From Siderastrea siderea (lineage: Eukaryota; Cnidaria; Anthozoa; Scleractinia; Rhizangiidae): a stretch of 64,000 bases of DNA. Positions 12,301-22,499 of this stretch are shown here, piece after piece. The position numbers and the translations under genes were made by a program. The notes under the pieces are model-generated. The model did no database searches. It was not told the DNA's origin and was given only the letters and a program-made list of their open reading frames with translations. Within the stretch, counting starts at the first letter, position 1, and the number at the start of each line of letters is the position of its first letter. The stretch lies in the NCBI GenBank assembly GCA_964030785.1, contig OZ034978.1, positions 4,473,001 through 4,537,000 on the forward strand. The letters run 5' to 3'.

Positions 12301-13116
12301 TTTTGTTTGTTGGATCGTGTCTTTTATTTTTGAGATGTAATCAATGTCCGATAGAAATGATGTGTTCAATTTCCAGAAACCCGGCCCTCTGGGGTTAGCG
12401 TTTGTTGTAATTTCCATGGTTACCATCGAGTGGTCCGTTTTGTATCCAGGAACAATGTCTACGGTGTTGACATTGTTTATTAGACTTTGGCTGATCAAGA
12501 GGAAATCGAGCCTACATTGAATTTGTAAATTCTTCTGTCGCCAAGTATATCTTTCTTCCTCTGGATTTAGTACTCTCCAAATATCTACAACATCCCAGGT
12601 TTCGCAAATGCCTTTAACCTCTTCAAGTGAGTTTTTATGTGTGCTGGCACGGCCCCCTTTCTTATCTTTTGAAACATCCATAACTAAATTAAAATCTCCT
12701 CCTATAATGATCTCGTCGCATTGGAAATCTTGTAAATAAATGGCTATATCTCTGAAAAAATCAGGTTTATCTTCATTTGGCGCATATAGATTGCAAAGAG
12801 TGATGTTCTTACCATTTGTACAAATGTCGCAGATGATGAAACGACCATTAGGATCTGAGCGTGTTTTGGTGATTTGCAGATGGAAATTGTTATTAAACAG
12901 GATGCATGTGCCTGCCTTGTTGCTAGCACAACAACTAAACAGGGCTTTGTATCCCCATTCGGCTGTCCACAAATGAATATTTTTTTCTGTGCAATGCACT
13001 TCTTGCAGCATGTATATGGAAAACTTTTTCTTCCTTAGCCAGTTAAAAATTTCTTTCCGTTTAGAAACCTCTCCGAGACCCCTTACATTTAGAGAACTAA
13101 ATTTTAAATCACCCAT
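9331..13116 (-). CDS. LINE ORF2: endonuclease-reverse transcriptase, intact
   Basis: 1261 aa, a usual length for L1/Tx1 ORF2. The N-terminal apurinic-type endonuclease (about residues 1-235) shows LNVRGL with Asn10, LQEVH with Glu39, IGGDFNLVMD, RLDFLLIS and TDHSMV. A linker (about 240-440) follows, then reverse transcriptase with GTDGLPAEFYK, NWRPLSLLNCDYK, LLDFEKAFDTLEW, GVRQGCPLSPYLF and the catalytic YADD at 706-709. The C-terminal region has a zinc-ribbon-like C-x2-C ... H-x4-C segment (CSFCEKE ... LFWHC) near residue 1140. The protein nicks target DNA and copies its own RNA there. There is no stop or frameshift. The start at 13116 opens directly at the endonuclease fold (MGDLKFSSLNVRGL). 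Confidence 0.95.
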   Translation of the reverse strand: MGDLKFSSLNVRGLGEVSKRKEIFNWLRKKKFSIYMLQEVHCTEKNIHLWTAEWGYKALFSCCASNKAGTCILFNNNFHLQITKTRSDPNGRFIICDICTNGKNITLCNLYAPNEDKPDFFRDIAIYLQDFQCDEIIIGGDFNLVMDVSKDKKGGRASTHKNSLEEVKGICETWDVVDIWRVLNPEEERYTWRQKNLQIQCRLDFLLISQSLINNVNTVDIVPGYKTDHSMVTMEITTNANPRGPGFWKLNTSFLSDIDYISKIKDTIQQTKNEYSNDPFVSPALLWEMIKLKVRESSLYYSKERKKKSALQEDEIERTIAAIEIKLEDKNIEAKQREELLGVLKSKKDQHEKIIEYRTKGAILRSQCRWHNEGEKNTKYFLNLEKRHYKQGTISQLKTDNDIVITTDKDILKECLSFYKNLYETKLTSEQDPSIMEKFFPAENTIHLSQEEQNLCEGPLTEKECLTSLKQMADGKTPGTDGLPAEFYKIFWDDISGALLAALNFAYENGQLAMTQRRGIIKLIPKKEADLKILKNWRPLSLLNCDYKIAAKSIANRIQSTLPKLINNDQTGFIKGRFIGENIRLIDSIINYTNDQSIPGLILLLDFEKAFDTLEWSFVEKTLQHYGFGPSIQKWIQTLYCDIESGVMNNGWMSECFKIERGVRQGCPLSPYLFVLSVEVLASAIRSDQHIKGISVNQKEIKLSQYADDTTLILDGSKDALETSLDVIGKFSKISGLRLNNKKTEALWIGSKARSQDIMFPEKGFRWQHLKIKTLGVWLSIEPELTVKLNFNEKKEKVRNLLRNWQYRRLSLLGKIAILKSLIASQLVHVLSPLPTNHQAIKELNGAFYHFLWDGKPDKIKRNIMINDYSNGGLKMIDLFSFNKSLKTIWIKKYLDKTNLGKWKLFFERELGRYGGEAVFLGNLNKTDIKHHFSSTNIFINEILMIWSEVNYTDNISSLQHYQSQPLWNNSLIRIDSKPIYFREWLANGISTIRSLMKDANKPLSYEEFQNKYGLKACPLAFGGIIATLKNLRKRFKENIDSPEKDEIEPFIKIFLKAKKPSNLTYKILVATKSEAPETSQAKWHEDCDLEKGEFDWKRAFQSTKICTKSTKLIIFQFKFLHRRLPTNSFLYKINVKDSDRCSFCEKETETLLHLFWHCNQTTRFWESFFKWLQTSLCTQKGNKLDMTIALGLKPDTSNAKLQINFSCLMSRYCIWVCKLKNEIPNLSHFLHLMNKSYEIEKNDPNSSSEKWKPLLGHLSN

Positions 13117-13563
13117 TCAACATAGATTTCATGGGGTATATGCAGTCCGTTTCAGAAATGTTTGACCCATTCATGAGACCTCTATTATAAATTAGTTTAC
13201 ACTTTTGTATGCCATGAGACTTGTGAAAAATAAGTGTCATTATATTTGCACAATAGGCCAGTAAATCAAACGAACAACAAAAGTTTACATAAACACACAC
13301 AAACGAAGCGGCTCTTGCAATCGCCCTCGAAATTTTGGATTCAAAACCAAAAGTTAGATTAATTCGGGAGTAAATTGCCTAGAGCTTAATAAAACTTAGC
13401 TATTAGGATGCGCTGTGTCGATGTTTACTACCTCAAAGCGATCTACCGTCCGCATAAGCCGTTTTTCGGGCTTATTCTTAGAGGAAAACAAACAGCAGTA
13501 ATGAATATATATTCTTAAATATACATATACGTTTTCCTATTTCGGGTCGATAACAAAATGTTA

Positions 13564-13899
13564 TTACGAGATTTCTAGAGTTTTTCCATCTGGCCAGAGC
13601 TTACCTCTAATGAACAATTTGTCTGGCTGGGCCTTGCTGAAGGCTGCGGGAATCTTATTTTTTTTCGCTTTCATCAGTGTCGGCATTTGTCGTTTCCTTC
13701 TCTGGACGATTTCGTACGGCAGGTCCTGATACATCTTGTAGTTGCTGTCTTTTAGACGTCTTCCCAGGGAAAGGATCTGCTCGCAATCCTTGTATCTTAG
13801 AAATCTGGCGAGAATAGGTCTTGGCTCGCCCTCCTTCTTTTTTCCTAACCGATGCACCCGCTGAATTTCTACGATGCTTGCGTTCAAAAAGCCCAGCTC
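13564..13899 (-). pseudogene. LINE ORF1 C-terminal fragment (RNA-binding protein)
   Basis: About 111 aa ending at the stop at 13564. Residues such as IQRVHRLGKKKEGEPRPILARF, then DLPYEIVQRRKRQMPTLMKAKK and PDKLFIRGKLW, are typical of the C-terminal half of L1-type ORF1 protein (RRM-like and C-terminal domains), which binds LINE RNA. The open frame runs on to 13974, but those upstream codons come from the interrupted outer LINE, so its N terminus is a junction artefact. ORF1 is truncated at the insertion boundary. Confidence 0.85.
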
Positions 13900-13911
13900 A
13901 ACTAGACAATT
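13900..13911. repeat. target site duplication, right copy, of the inner LINE
   Basis: AACTAGACAATT, identical to 8952-8963. Confidence 0.88.
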
Positions 13912-15122
13912 GACCATGCATGTTCGTGGGAGAAATTCAGGGAATCCAAAAGACATTTCTCTAGAAGCGGCCAAAAAGCCAAGTAGAATTCAACAGTTAA
14001 TCCATCATTTCCTGGCGTCTTGTTCCTGTCAAAGGTTTTTAAAGCTCCCAACAGCTTCGCTCTAGTGAGTTTCTTATCTAAAATTTCCTTGTGTTTACTG
14101 GATAGCTTTTGGATATCCACTTTATGAAGAAAATTATCTGTAGACCTCTCATCCAGATTGTACGAGTTTTTATCGTAAAGTTTAGAATAAAAATTTTGGA
14201 TCTCTGTCATTATTCGTTTTGGCTCTGTTGTACATTGTCGTCATTAACATATAATTTTCTTACGCAACTCTTTTTCTTTCTGGCATTTTCTAAGTTTAGA
14301 AAATATTTATTACTCTTCCCCCCTGCTCATACCAGTTGACCCTTGATCTAATAATGGCTCCTTGAGCGATATACTCATAATGGCGATCATATTCGGTTTG
14401 AAGGATGTCTAGGTCGTTCATATTTTCTACAGTTGGATTCTCATCACACTTTCTTTGGCATTCTTTAATATTGTTCTCTAATTTGTTTAGTTCTGCTCTT
14501 CTTTCTTTCGCTTTCTTTTTACTATAGTCAATTGTTTCGTAACGGACTTTGTATTTTACAAAGTCCCACAGAACTAGCGGATCTTGAATTTCTTTCCCCT
14601 CTTCAATCCATTCATTATATCTTTGTTTTATTTTGGTTACATAATATTCATCATCTAGTAAACTAGCGTTAAATTTCCAGAAAGAGGGTCCACGTGGTGA
14701 TTCCTGTATGCCGTTGATACGTAAAGTGATAGCTGAGTAGTCAGATCTAATTGCAGGAATGATTTCTACATTAGCTACGTCTTCTTGTAGATCGCTAGGT
14801 ATCAACCAAAAATCTAGTCGACGTTGTATTGTCGGATTTTTTTGCCTCCAAGAAAAACGTTTAACTCCTGGATTTCGAATTCGCCAGGTAGCTATTAAAT
14901 CTTAAGGTTAGAACAGATGTTTTCGACTTTAATGCACGAACTTTTAACTTTGGATTCCCCCCCTGAACCATCTAACTTGGGGTCCAGAATAACGTTGAAA
15001 TCACCTCCAATAATTACTTTACAATCAATGTCTATGTCCGGCAACTGATCTATCTCCTTTTGAATTTCCTCATAATAGACACATAGTTCATTGACTTTGT
15101 TTGGGGCGTAGATATTAGCGAA
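13912..15122 (-). pseudogene. outer LINE: inverted endonuclease/RT segment, middle part
   Basis: Three broken minus-strand frames read as one decayed ORF2. From the endonuclease side: FANIYAPNKVNELCVYYEEI, IGGDFNVILDPKLDGSGGE, then RSDYSAITLRINGIQESPRG, a basic linker with IAQGAIIRSRVNWYEQGG, and the RT start KTPGNDGLTVEFYLAFWP. It joins the segments at 8295-8951 (downstream) and 19664-19920 (upstream). Frameshifts and stops rule out function. Confidence 0.85.
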
Positions 15123-15206
15123 ACTCCTTTGCGGCCGAAGGCCGCAAGAGTGGAGCCCCATACTCATACTAAGAGGCATGCTGGTTTTTTTTTTTTTGTG
15201 TGGTCA
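15123..15206. repeat. left flank of foreign DNA within the outer LINE endonuclease
   Basis: The LINE endonuclease frame breaks at about 15122 and resumes at about 19664, so roughly 4.5 kb of foreign DNA is inserted. This flank starts with a perfect hairpin (TGCGGCC, 3-base loop, GGCCGCA) and includes a T-run at 15185-15197. Confidence 0.5.
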
Positions 15207-15498
15207 TGGCAAGTTTGACTGGCGAAAAATGTCTGCGCAGGCGCCGCGCAAAAAATCACTTGGTAGGTTTCCGTGAATGTTATTGGTTCTCGGTGAGAAA
15301 ATGCTCTCGAGAAGGAAAGAAAAATGGCCGCCTGTTGAGAGTTGACAGACTTGTGGTTTTCTTACCTTTTTGAGAGATCAAGGCTTCTTGTAAGGCCGAT
15401 TTCAAGCGGACCTTATTATATGGAAAATATTACGTTGGCACACCGTTCAGCAAGTCGCTTCCAACCTGTAGTCGGGTACAAATCGACGTCTTGACATC

Positions 15499-16987
15499 AT
15501 GTCTTCGCCAGAAAGGGTTGTGAAAAAGGTGAGTTATTTTTGCGTTTTTTGACAGTGTCAGTCTCTTGCCACGTGGTACAAAAAGATATTATAAAGGAAC
15601 GAAAGAATGATTCTCGAGCTTTGTGTAGGTGAATAAATTAGCTTGTACCACTTGGCAGGGAAAGTGCATTGTTGTGTGACCTGTCTATTTTTGCACGTTT
15701 TATCTTGGATTGCAATCGGCGACGCGACCTGAAGATCGATGATTCGATAAAGTTAAAATTCTATACAGACTAAAGACAAACTGTGGTCGTGAGATAGAGC
15801 AAATCTTCCAGCCATTGAAGATGGTGAATACCTTATTGCATGAATTGTTTCGACACAAGCTTAATTTCGCGATTTTTTGTTGTTGTTGTTGTTGTTGTTC
15901 GTACAGACAGCTATTCAATAGACTGTTGCAGTAAATTCGGTGATAGGTGTGTTGATGCTACGTAATTCTGACATTTTGATGCAAACTGTAAACTCATTTT
16001 GTTCACCTAAGTTAAGCTTCTTCATGACTTTAATCATAATTTGCAGATTTACTCGTTATTTTTTTCCTAATTTTTGCAACCTTTATTTCCTTGTTTCATA
16101 TCTCATGCTGGTGAATAATGATTTTTAGCCAGCAAATTTTTAGCAAGTAGATTTTTCAGTCTCTGCTATAAACATTGCTTGATGAGCAAGCCGGAACCAT
16201 TTGCAATACTTCTACTGTGTTATATATATATATTTTTAATTTTTAAGTTGGTTTAAGTCATCAGTCAATTCTTTATTTGCTGCTATCATGCTATCATCAC
16301 ACTAGTAGTGTAACCCTGAAGGAATTTATTTTATTTTCATTCTGAAATATTTTTATATCCCCATTCCTTTTTTCTTGGGGCCCCTCCCTTATACACCCAT
16401 CTGCCAGCTCTGATCTGTTTTCAGTGCATAACAATATATCTTCTTACAGTTGTTGTAGTCATGGAGCAAATTACAATACTATTGGCCCAAAATTGGCAGT
16501 CACAAATTTTCATGCACATGGTATTCAAACTTGATTTAAATACTTTTTCATAATTTTTGTAATTCCTGCTTTACTTTAAGGTGTTGCCTTTGCACCAGAA
16601 ATGTTGGGGCAGGGAAGAGTTTCTGATAAGTGTGCACTTTTTGGCCCAGGATCATAGACTATTTGTACAGTGTTTCAATTAAAGGTATTTAGAAGGCATT
16701 TTAGTTCTGACATCATTCTTGTCCAAAATGTTAGTCTTAATTAATGCTTTCAAAATGTATCCTGTCTCAGATCTTACCACATTACATCCCCCTTTGTTGA
16801 TCAGAATAAAAAAAAGCTTTCTTGCCTTTTGTTTCTAATGTTGTCAGTTGTACAAAGGTTGGATCCAAGAGGTACTTGTTGATTAATTAGCATGTGTATT
16901 ATATGCTTGTTTTTTTTTTTTCAGACCAAGATGAAACAGTTTTCATGGGAGGCTGAGCATAAAAAAATGGAAACATGTTGGCAATAG
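15499..16987 (+). CDS. possible two-exon mini-ORF inside the 3.5-kb element
   Basis: Not recognised. Exon 1 (15499-15528) starts ATGTCTTCGCC and encodes MSSPERVVKK, followed by a good donor (GTGAGT). A T-rich tract with TTTTTCAG then precedes exon 2 (16925-16987), which continues in frame to a TAG (TKMKQFSWEAEHKKMETCWQ). The product would be 30 aa. AATAAA occurs near 17056, which would suit a short transcript. It could be a captured host 5' exon pair, the remnant of a transposon gene, or chance. Confidence 0.3.
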
Positions 16988-18716
16988 GACATTATTTATG
17001 GTGCATGGTGATGAATATGCACATATGAAAGGGCAATATTTTGTGGAGAGAATACAAATAAACATGATCTTTGCAGTAGCACTTCGTATCTTATATATTT
17101 TCAATTTGTTGTTGTTATTATGGGGGAGGGGGTGAGTCCTTTACTGCATGATTGTCAAGACCACTTCAATTCAGATGTAAGTTAATTATAACTGAGTCTT
17201 GATGCTGGGGTGTTCACCTATAATGGAATCAAATCATGATTGGAATTGGTTTACTTCAGCCTTAACTTCTAATGACATTGTGGTGTCTTAGGATTTTGCT
17301 CAATTAAATGTTTTTCAATGTACCCAGGATTGTTTACTTACATATGTCATGATCAGCTGTGATGACATTTTACAGTGTGATTGTTCAGTTTTAAACTCAG
17401 TAGGTGCAATAATAGACGAGATTACTGCAGCTGAATTATTTGTACCCGTTATAATATGGTTACTAATGTAGCTGAGAATTTATACCACAACATTATGCAA
17501 GCCAGACCTTAGTATTAAACAGTCTCAGCCTCCAGGGTAAACATTGCATAAGCCTTTAGGTGAGTTGAATTATATTGAAAGGACTCTTAAGTAGAACAAA
17601 TAATGTACTGGACTGGCAAGTCTTTAACTGTAGGAGCAACAAAACAGTTGGGCATTTATCACATTCCTGGAAAGAAGGTTAGGCCTTCAAAAATAAGTCA
17701 TTCTCAAAGCTGTTTGGGACTCTGTGCTGTCCTTGAAGACAACTGCTAATTGATGTTCACAATAATCTTGGAGAGGCCATGGTGTACCTGCAGTGTTAAT
17801 TTCAGTGACCTACAACTAATGTTCAAGCAGTTGCAGTTTAGTGCAAAATAATGATTAATATGCCTTCTAACAGCAAGTTAGAATCGAAGCAGAATGGTAT
17901 AGTTTCTTTAGCCACAACCAGAGATTTAAGATCTTTAACCAAGAAAAGGGTTGCCCTTGACTGTAGTAAAACTGATGACAACAAACAACTTTTGTTAGAA
18001 TGTGAGAATCTGAAAACATTTATTGTTATTCTTTGTCTAATTTCTTTCAATGCATTTGTAATATTTTTCTGAGGGTACACAATGCAGGTACCAACTCCAC
18101 CCCACAGTTATGCATTTCCTTTAGCTTCTTTTGCTAAGGTCAGGCACGATATTATTCTGCAATGCAAAACACTGTCTCTATATTGGCGTATATTTGTTTG
18201 TGAACTTGCAATTTTTTTAACTAGTGTTGACACCGATTACAAATGGCATTACATTTCCTTGACCTGTTTTCCTGACTGGTACAGACTTCCTAAGAAATTA
18301 ATTATCATGGACAGTAAAATGCTCCATTTCCTTGCATTTACAACCATGTCCCATGTGCCAAAAATCCATCTAACGAGCGACTTCAGACTAAATAAATGTT
18401 AGAGCTCGTTTTATATCCGACGCTAAACGTCTTCGTTCTGAAGTAAAAGAAACGATGTTTTAGGAAACGAAAAGTGCTAAAACGAGCCTCAAAGCAAATA
18501 AGTTATAGGCGGCGAGCACAAAAACAAATGGTCCTATCCATCCACAACCGACCTTGTACAAAACTTATGGCCCTTACATTGTTCTCGTTCCTTTTAATTC
18601 TGCGTTTCTTCTCGATCTAACATTCAACACCTGCCACGAGAAAGAAAGAACTCAGAAATATTTTGGTAGCCATCTTGAATTCAAGAGCTTTATCACGTGG
18701 ACGCGCGTCAACGAAT
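16988..18716. other. non-coding interior of the 3.5-kb element
   Basis: AT-rich. The open frames at 17838-18402 are short, start at arbitrary ATGs and show no recognisable motif. Nothing further supported. Confidence 0.4.
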
Positions 18717-18745
18717 CAGACATTTTTCGCCAGTCAAATGGCAAG

Positions 18746-19663
18746 TGGAATGGCTCGCGGGCGCGTGCGCCGTACGACCGTCGCATTTTATGACATTCTT
18801 ACATGAGGCAATTTTCGCCCAGCTTCTAGCCAATGGCCTGCGAGGAATCGCGTAAGTCTTTTTGAAGCGTGTTGCACAATTAAGTTGCGCAAGCGACTCG
18901 CGTAGCGGTAAAATAACTCTTGAAAACAGTGGATAATTTTACAGTAAAATGGTATCCAACGGCCATAACATGATGAAAAACAGGATTCTACCTTCAAGGA
19001 TGTAAGGTTAGAGCAAAACCAAGCTTATGAGTCGAGCAGAAAAGTACTAATTTGCGAACAAATAATTCTGACCGAAAGCATGACCTTTGTATTTTAAGAC
19101 GAATGAAGCATATCCGTTTACCAAACAGAATTAGAAGAACATAGCTTTCCAATTCACAGTTGTAAAACAGAATCAAAGTCATTCACAATAAACAGATTGA
19201 ATTTACGACAAAATGTGTTAACTGTGTGCAACACTGTACAATAATCTGTAAACAAAACCAAAAGAGAATTTCCAGTAGTATCGAAGCGAACACTCGTCTC
19301 CAATTACAAAATACAAAGCGACAAATAAAATAACAGCAATCAAAACAAACGAAAAATGCTGATAAACGATTGAATGAATTTGCCTGGCGAACTTAAAGTG
19401 AAAGCACAAATAGATAAACTAGATTTGCTTGAATCACGAAACAGAATTATAACTCTAAGTTTATACTAAAATGATACGCTTAATAAAACTATACAGTAAT
19501 TAACGAGGTCAAGTACCTAGGTTAATAACAGCAACCAAGAAATTCTGAAGAATTTATAGGCGGCCGATGGTAACCAGGTAGATATGGAGTTCCGCTTTTA
19601 GGCTTGGCTAAATCTATATATTAACGAAAACAAACGAATGTCCCTGTACCAACCCTTTAAGAT
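18746..19663. other. right flank of foreign DNA in the outer LINE
   Basis: Unassigned repeat sequence. Near its end, at 19591-19622, a 30-base stretch (core CCGCTTTTAGGC then TGGCTAAATCTATATATTA) matches 39692-39724 at one mismatch, so this is a dispersed family. Confidence 0.4.
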
Positions 19664-19920
19664 TATGAATCTACCTTGTTTATCCTGCTTACATACCTTC
19701 AATTCGCAGTCTAGATTTTCCTTAACGAGGACCAAACCCCTCTGCTGTGCACAGTACCATGTCCGAAAAACATGTCTCCCTTCCACTGGGATTTCCAGAT
19801 ATGTTCCACTTCTGGTGTACTATAAGTTTCTTGCAGGAAAATAATATCGGCGCGGGTAAACAGTGGTAAAACAGAGCTATTTGCTATTGGTTCGAAACGT
19901 CTTTTGCAAGAGGAATTCAA
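19664..19920 (-). pseudogene. outer LINE: endonuclease N-terminal fragment
   Basis: The minus strand encodes ADIIFLQETYSTPEVEHIWK and, after a frameshift, RGLVLVKENLDCELK and KQGRFIILK, the first half of an L1/Tx1 endonuclease. It is the most upstream part of the inverted outer-LINE segment. Confidence 0.8.
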
Positions 19921-19929
19921 TCATACAGT

Positions 19930-21230
19930 CGTGAAATCAATTAAGATATTAGGTCTATTAGGCATATATTTCGATTACCACAATACATCAAGGAAGAAGG
20001 CGAATTTCGACTTAATATTTCAATCCGTTCAAAATGCCTCGAAGCGTGGTCTAAGTTAGTATCTTCGACAGTAAATACCTACGATGACATTGTAAATCAG
20101 ATTATTTGGAATAATAAGAATATCGTTGTACAAAAAGCCTCAGTTTTCGAACACCGCCTCTTTTCAGCTGGAGTGGTAAAAATCGGAGACTTGTTATCTG
20201 ATACGGGCAAATTTTTCGAAGGTGCAAAAGTTTCTGAAGCAAATCTATCCACCATGGATTATTTTAAATTAATGAGTATTGTTGGCGTTATACCGAATAA
20301 TTGGAGACTCGTTATTAAACATAATTCTCGACACTTTCCACCTCAACTCCTTAGTGACAGTATTACTATTATAATAAATGAAAAGGAAGTTGATTTGTCA
20401 AATGTCAACTCAAAATATATTAAATTACTTTATAGCGAATTCAAAGCCGTAAAGCAAACTCCTCCCACTGCTAAAAAAAAAATTGAAAAATAAGTAACCC
20501 GAGCTTGCCGTGGACTGGAAGAAAATTTATTCGCTACCTTTTGTTGTTACCATTGAGACAAAGATAAGAGAGTTTCAATACAAACTGCTCAACGACATTG
20601 TTTTTACAAATGAAAAGCTGTTTCGATTTAAAATGATTGATTCCCCTTTATGTTCCTTTTGTAAGAAAGATGTTGAATCCCTCGAAAATTTACTGTTTCA
20701 CTGCACTTTTGTAGAAAGCTTTTGGAAAACCTTCACATCTTGGCCTACGAATCAAAACATAACTTTAGAAACTTAAACTTTGGTGAATATCTTGTTTGGT
20801 GTATACAATGAAAACGAAGACAACATCATTTTGAATCACTTGATTCTTATGGCGAAGTTTTATATCTATAAATGCAAGTTAAACAGCACGAATCCGTCGT
20901 TGAAAGTTTTCATAGCCAAGACCAAGACAGTTTATCAAATAGAGCGACAAATTCCAACTAAACATGATAAGCTTCTTAAGCACTATGAGAAATGGAAAAA
21001 AATCTTGGCAAGCATTCAGTGAAGGAAAATTTTGCAAGTGTTTCTCCTTCTTTCTCCTTTTTTCTTAAATTGTAATGATTGTGTACGTAATGTTTTTTTT
21101 TCTTTTTTGTGTAAAACTGTAATTTTTATTGTACTGGTTAAAGTAATCTTTTTCTGTATTATAACTGTAATTGTAATTGTAATTCTTTCTTGTACATGGA
21201 AAATAAAAATACTAAATTACAAAATAAAAA
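19930..21230 (+). pseudogene. outer LINE: forward 3' segment with A-rich tail
   Basis: The plus strand encodes the rest of ORF2: SIKILGLLGIYFDYHNTS, SSTVNTYDDIVNQIIWNNK, DYFKLMSIVGVIPNNWRLVI, then, after a frameshift near 20493, FQYKLLNDIVFTNEK and SPLCSFCKKDVESLENLLFH. An in-frame TAA occurs at 20774. The 3' UTR ends in an A-rich tail next to the target duplication at 21231. Its order relative to the inverted 5' part shows one twin-primed insertion. Confidence 0.85.
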
Positions 21231-21245
21231 AGGCAAACGCCTTTC
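21231..21245. repeat. target site duplication, right copy, of the LINE nest
   Basis: AGGCAAACGCCTTTC, identical to 8280-8294. The target itself lies in the last codons of an older LINE remnant. Confidence 0.9.
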
Positions 21246-21560
21246 TAAAAAGATATGTCCTTACTGTCCCTTAAAAAAGATTAAAATTACTTATAGCTCT
21301 AACGTTTGAAGGTAGTTTGTTCCAAAGTCCAGTGGCTGCCATCTGAAATGACCTATCTCCAGGAGTTTTCTTCGTTTTAGTTCTAGGTGACCGTAATAAG
21401 AGTTCTTTTGACGATCGCAGATTATATTGTTGCTGTTCCTTTGTCTTAACTAAATTACAAATATAAGCAGGTGCAATACCATAAATTCCTTTAAAAGATA
21501 TACATGTACCATGTAAATTTCACGACTCTTTGTCAATCCACCTTTTTCTGTAAATAGTGT
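21231..21560 (-). pseudogene. old CR1/L2-like LINE, C-terminal remnant, copy A
   Basis: The minus strand reads, with breaks, QQQYNLRSSKELLLRSPRTK, GDRSFQMAATGLWNKLPSNV and TYLF, the typical end of a CR1/L2-class ORF2. It matches 58455-58745 in copy B, so it predates the duplication. Its 3' end is separated onto 8180-8294 by the LINE nest. Confidence 0.7.
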
Positions 21561-21769
21561 AAAATAAAATGAGCCATGACCCATGGCAAAATGTCTTGCC
21601 ATAGGACACGACGTGATGGGAGTAATCAGGGGCCAGTGTTCTCAGAGCTTTCCTCAGTTAGGATAATATTTTAAGTATGTATTAGCAACATGCCATCGTT
21701 TGTTTTACAACAATACTTGGGAGACATCTTAACTTAGGAGAGATTTTTGAATCGGGCACCAGGACTAAA

Positions 21770-21890
21770 TCTAGCCATAGATCTTGTTATCGCAACTACA
21801 AGATAAAAATAGCTAGGCTGATTTCATGGGAACGAAAATGGTATATTTGAAAAAAGAATATTTCGTATTGTGAGAGCAAATATTCTTAAG
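21770..21890. repeat. dispersed repeat, first member in copy A
   Basis: Contains CGCAACTACAAGATAA and ATATTTCGTATTGTGAGAGC. A relative with about 70% identity lies at 23280-23400. Both are conserved in copy B (59020-59115 and 60520-60620). Confidence 0.5.
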
Positions 21891-22149
21891 ATGGGGTTCA
21901 TGTTAGCTTACTAGACTGTCAATGATCTTCAGGATGGGTACAGTGTGCGGTATCAAGTCTCTAGTTGTTGATCTGATTAGGTCAAATTACGGTGTATTGG
22001 TATTGATCGTCTGTCAGTAATACCCGTCCCACGGAACGGGGAATCTCGTCGTTATTGATGCTTTTTTGCTTGTTTGTTTGTTCCTTTTTTTTTTTTAATT
22101 TCTACAAGGAGGGTTTTGTATAATATTTCACCAATATTTTCCTCTCCTT

Positions 22150-22400
22150 TTAATCAGGGTCCAAAGGGAGGGCTTTGGGGTGCTGGAGCCCCGAAATTTT
22201 TGTCGTGGAGCCCGGAACCTGATTCCTTTCTCTACTTAAAGCCCGGACAGAAATTCTGATTCTGGCAAAATAGAACCCTGGAGTGGAGCGATGGAGCTCT
22301 AGAGCCCCGAATTTTCCGTCTGGGAGAACTGGAGCCCGAGTTTTTGAGGCCGGAGCGCTGGAGCCTTGAACCTCTTTGAAAACCTGTTTAATCAACAATG
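22150..22400. repeat. degenerate GGAGCCC-rich repeat, copy A
   Basis: Variants of TGGAGCCCCGAA and TGGAGCCCGGAA recur about every 20-40 bases. The matching tract in copy B is 59380-59620. A 120-aa minus-strand frame crosses both copies, but the four replacements between them are radical and it resembles no known protein, so I do not call it a gene. Confidence 0.55.
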
Positions 22401-22499
22401 AAGTTTGATCTGATTCTCTAACTTTCTGTCTCTTGTCAGTCTCTCTTCTCTCGAGTTTTTCACATATAAATCTCGGTTTTTCATTACTTGTACCTGCTG

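Larger units (their letters stand above)
8964..13899 (-). mobile_element. inner L1/Tx1-type LINE, 5'-truncated in ORF1
   Basis: About 4.94 kb inserted in minus orientation into the outer LINE. In its own direction it has the last third of ORF1, a spacer of about 450 bases, an intact ORF2, a 3' UTR of about 350 bases and a poly(A) tail (poly-T at 8962-8990 on the + strand). It is flanked by a 12-bp target duplication. The intact ORF2 and clear target duplication mark it as the youngest layer of the nest. Loss of its 5' end leaves it without promoter and full ORF1. Confidence 0.9.
15214..18738. mobile_element. 3.5-kb DNA element with 22-bp terminal inverted repeats
   Basis: A perfect 22-base inverted repeat, beginning TTTGACTGGCGAAAAA, lies at 15214-15235 and 18717-18738. 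Direct TGGCAAG copies sit immediately outside it at 15207-15213 and 18739-18745; on an overlapping reading the duplication is 8 bp, ATGGCAAG. This fits a cut-and-paste DNA transposon with a 7-8-bp target duplication. No transposase was found, so it is non-autonomous or degraded. The superfamily is unknown. Inside are a possible two-exon mini-gene and about 3 kb of non-coding sequence. Confidence 0.7.

Noticed and set aside
13900..13974. N-terminal extension of the LINE ORF1 frame (MAASREMSFGFPEF...)
   Set aside because: These codons lie outside the inner LINE, beyond its target duplication, in the interrupted outer LINE. The fusion is accidental.
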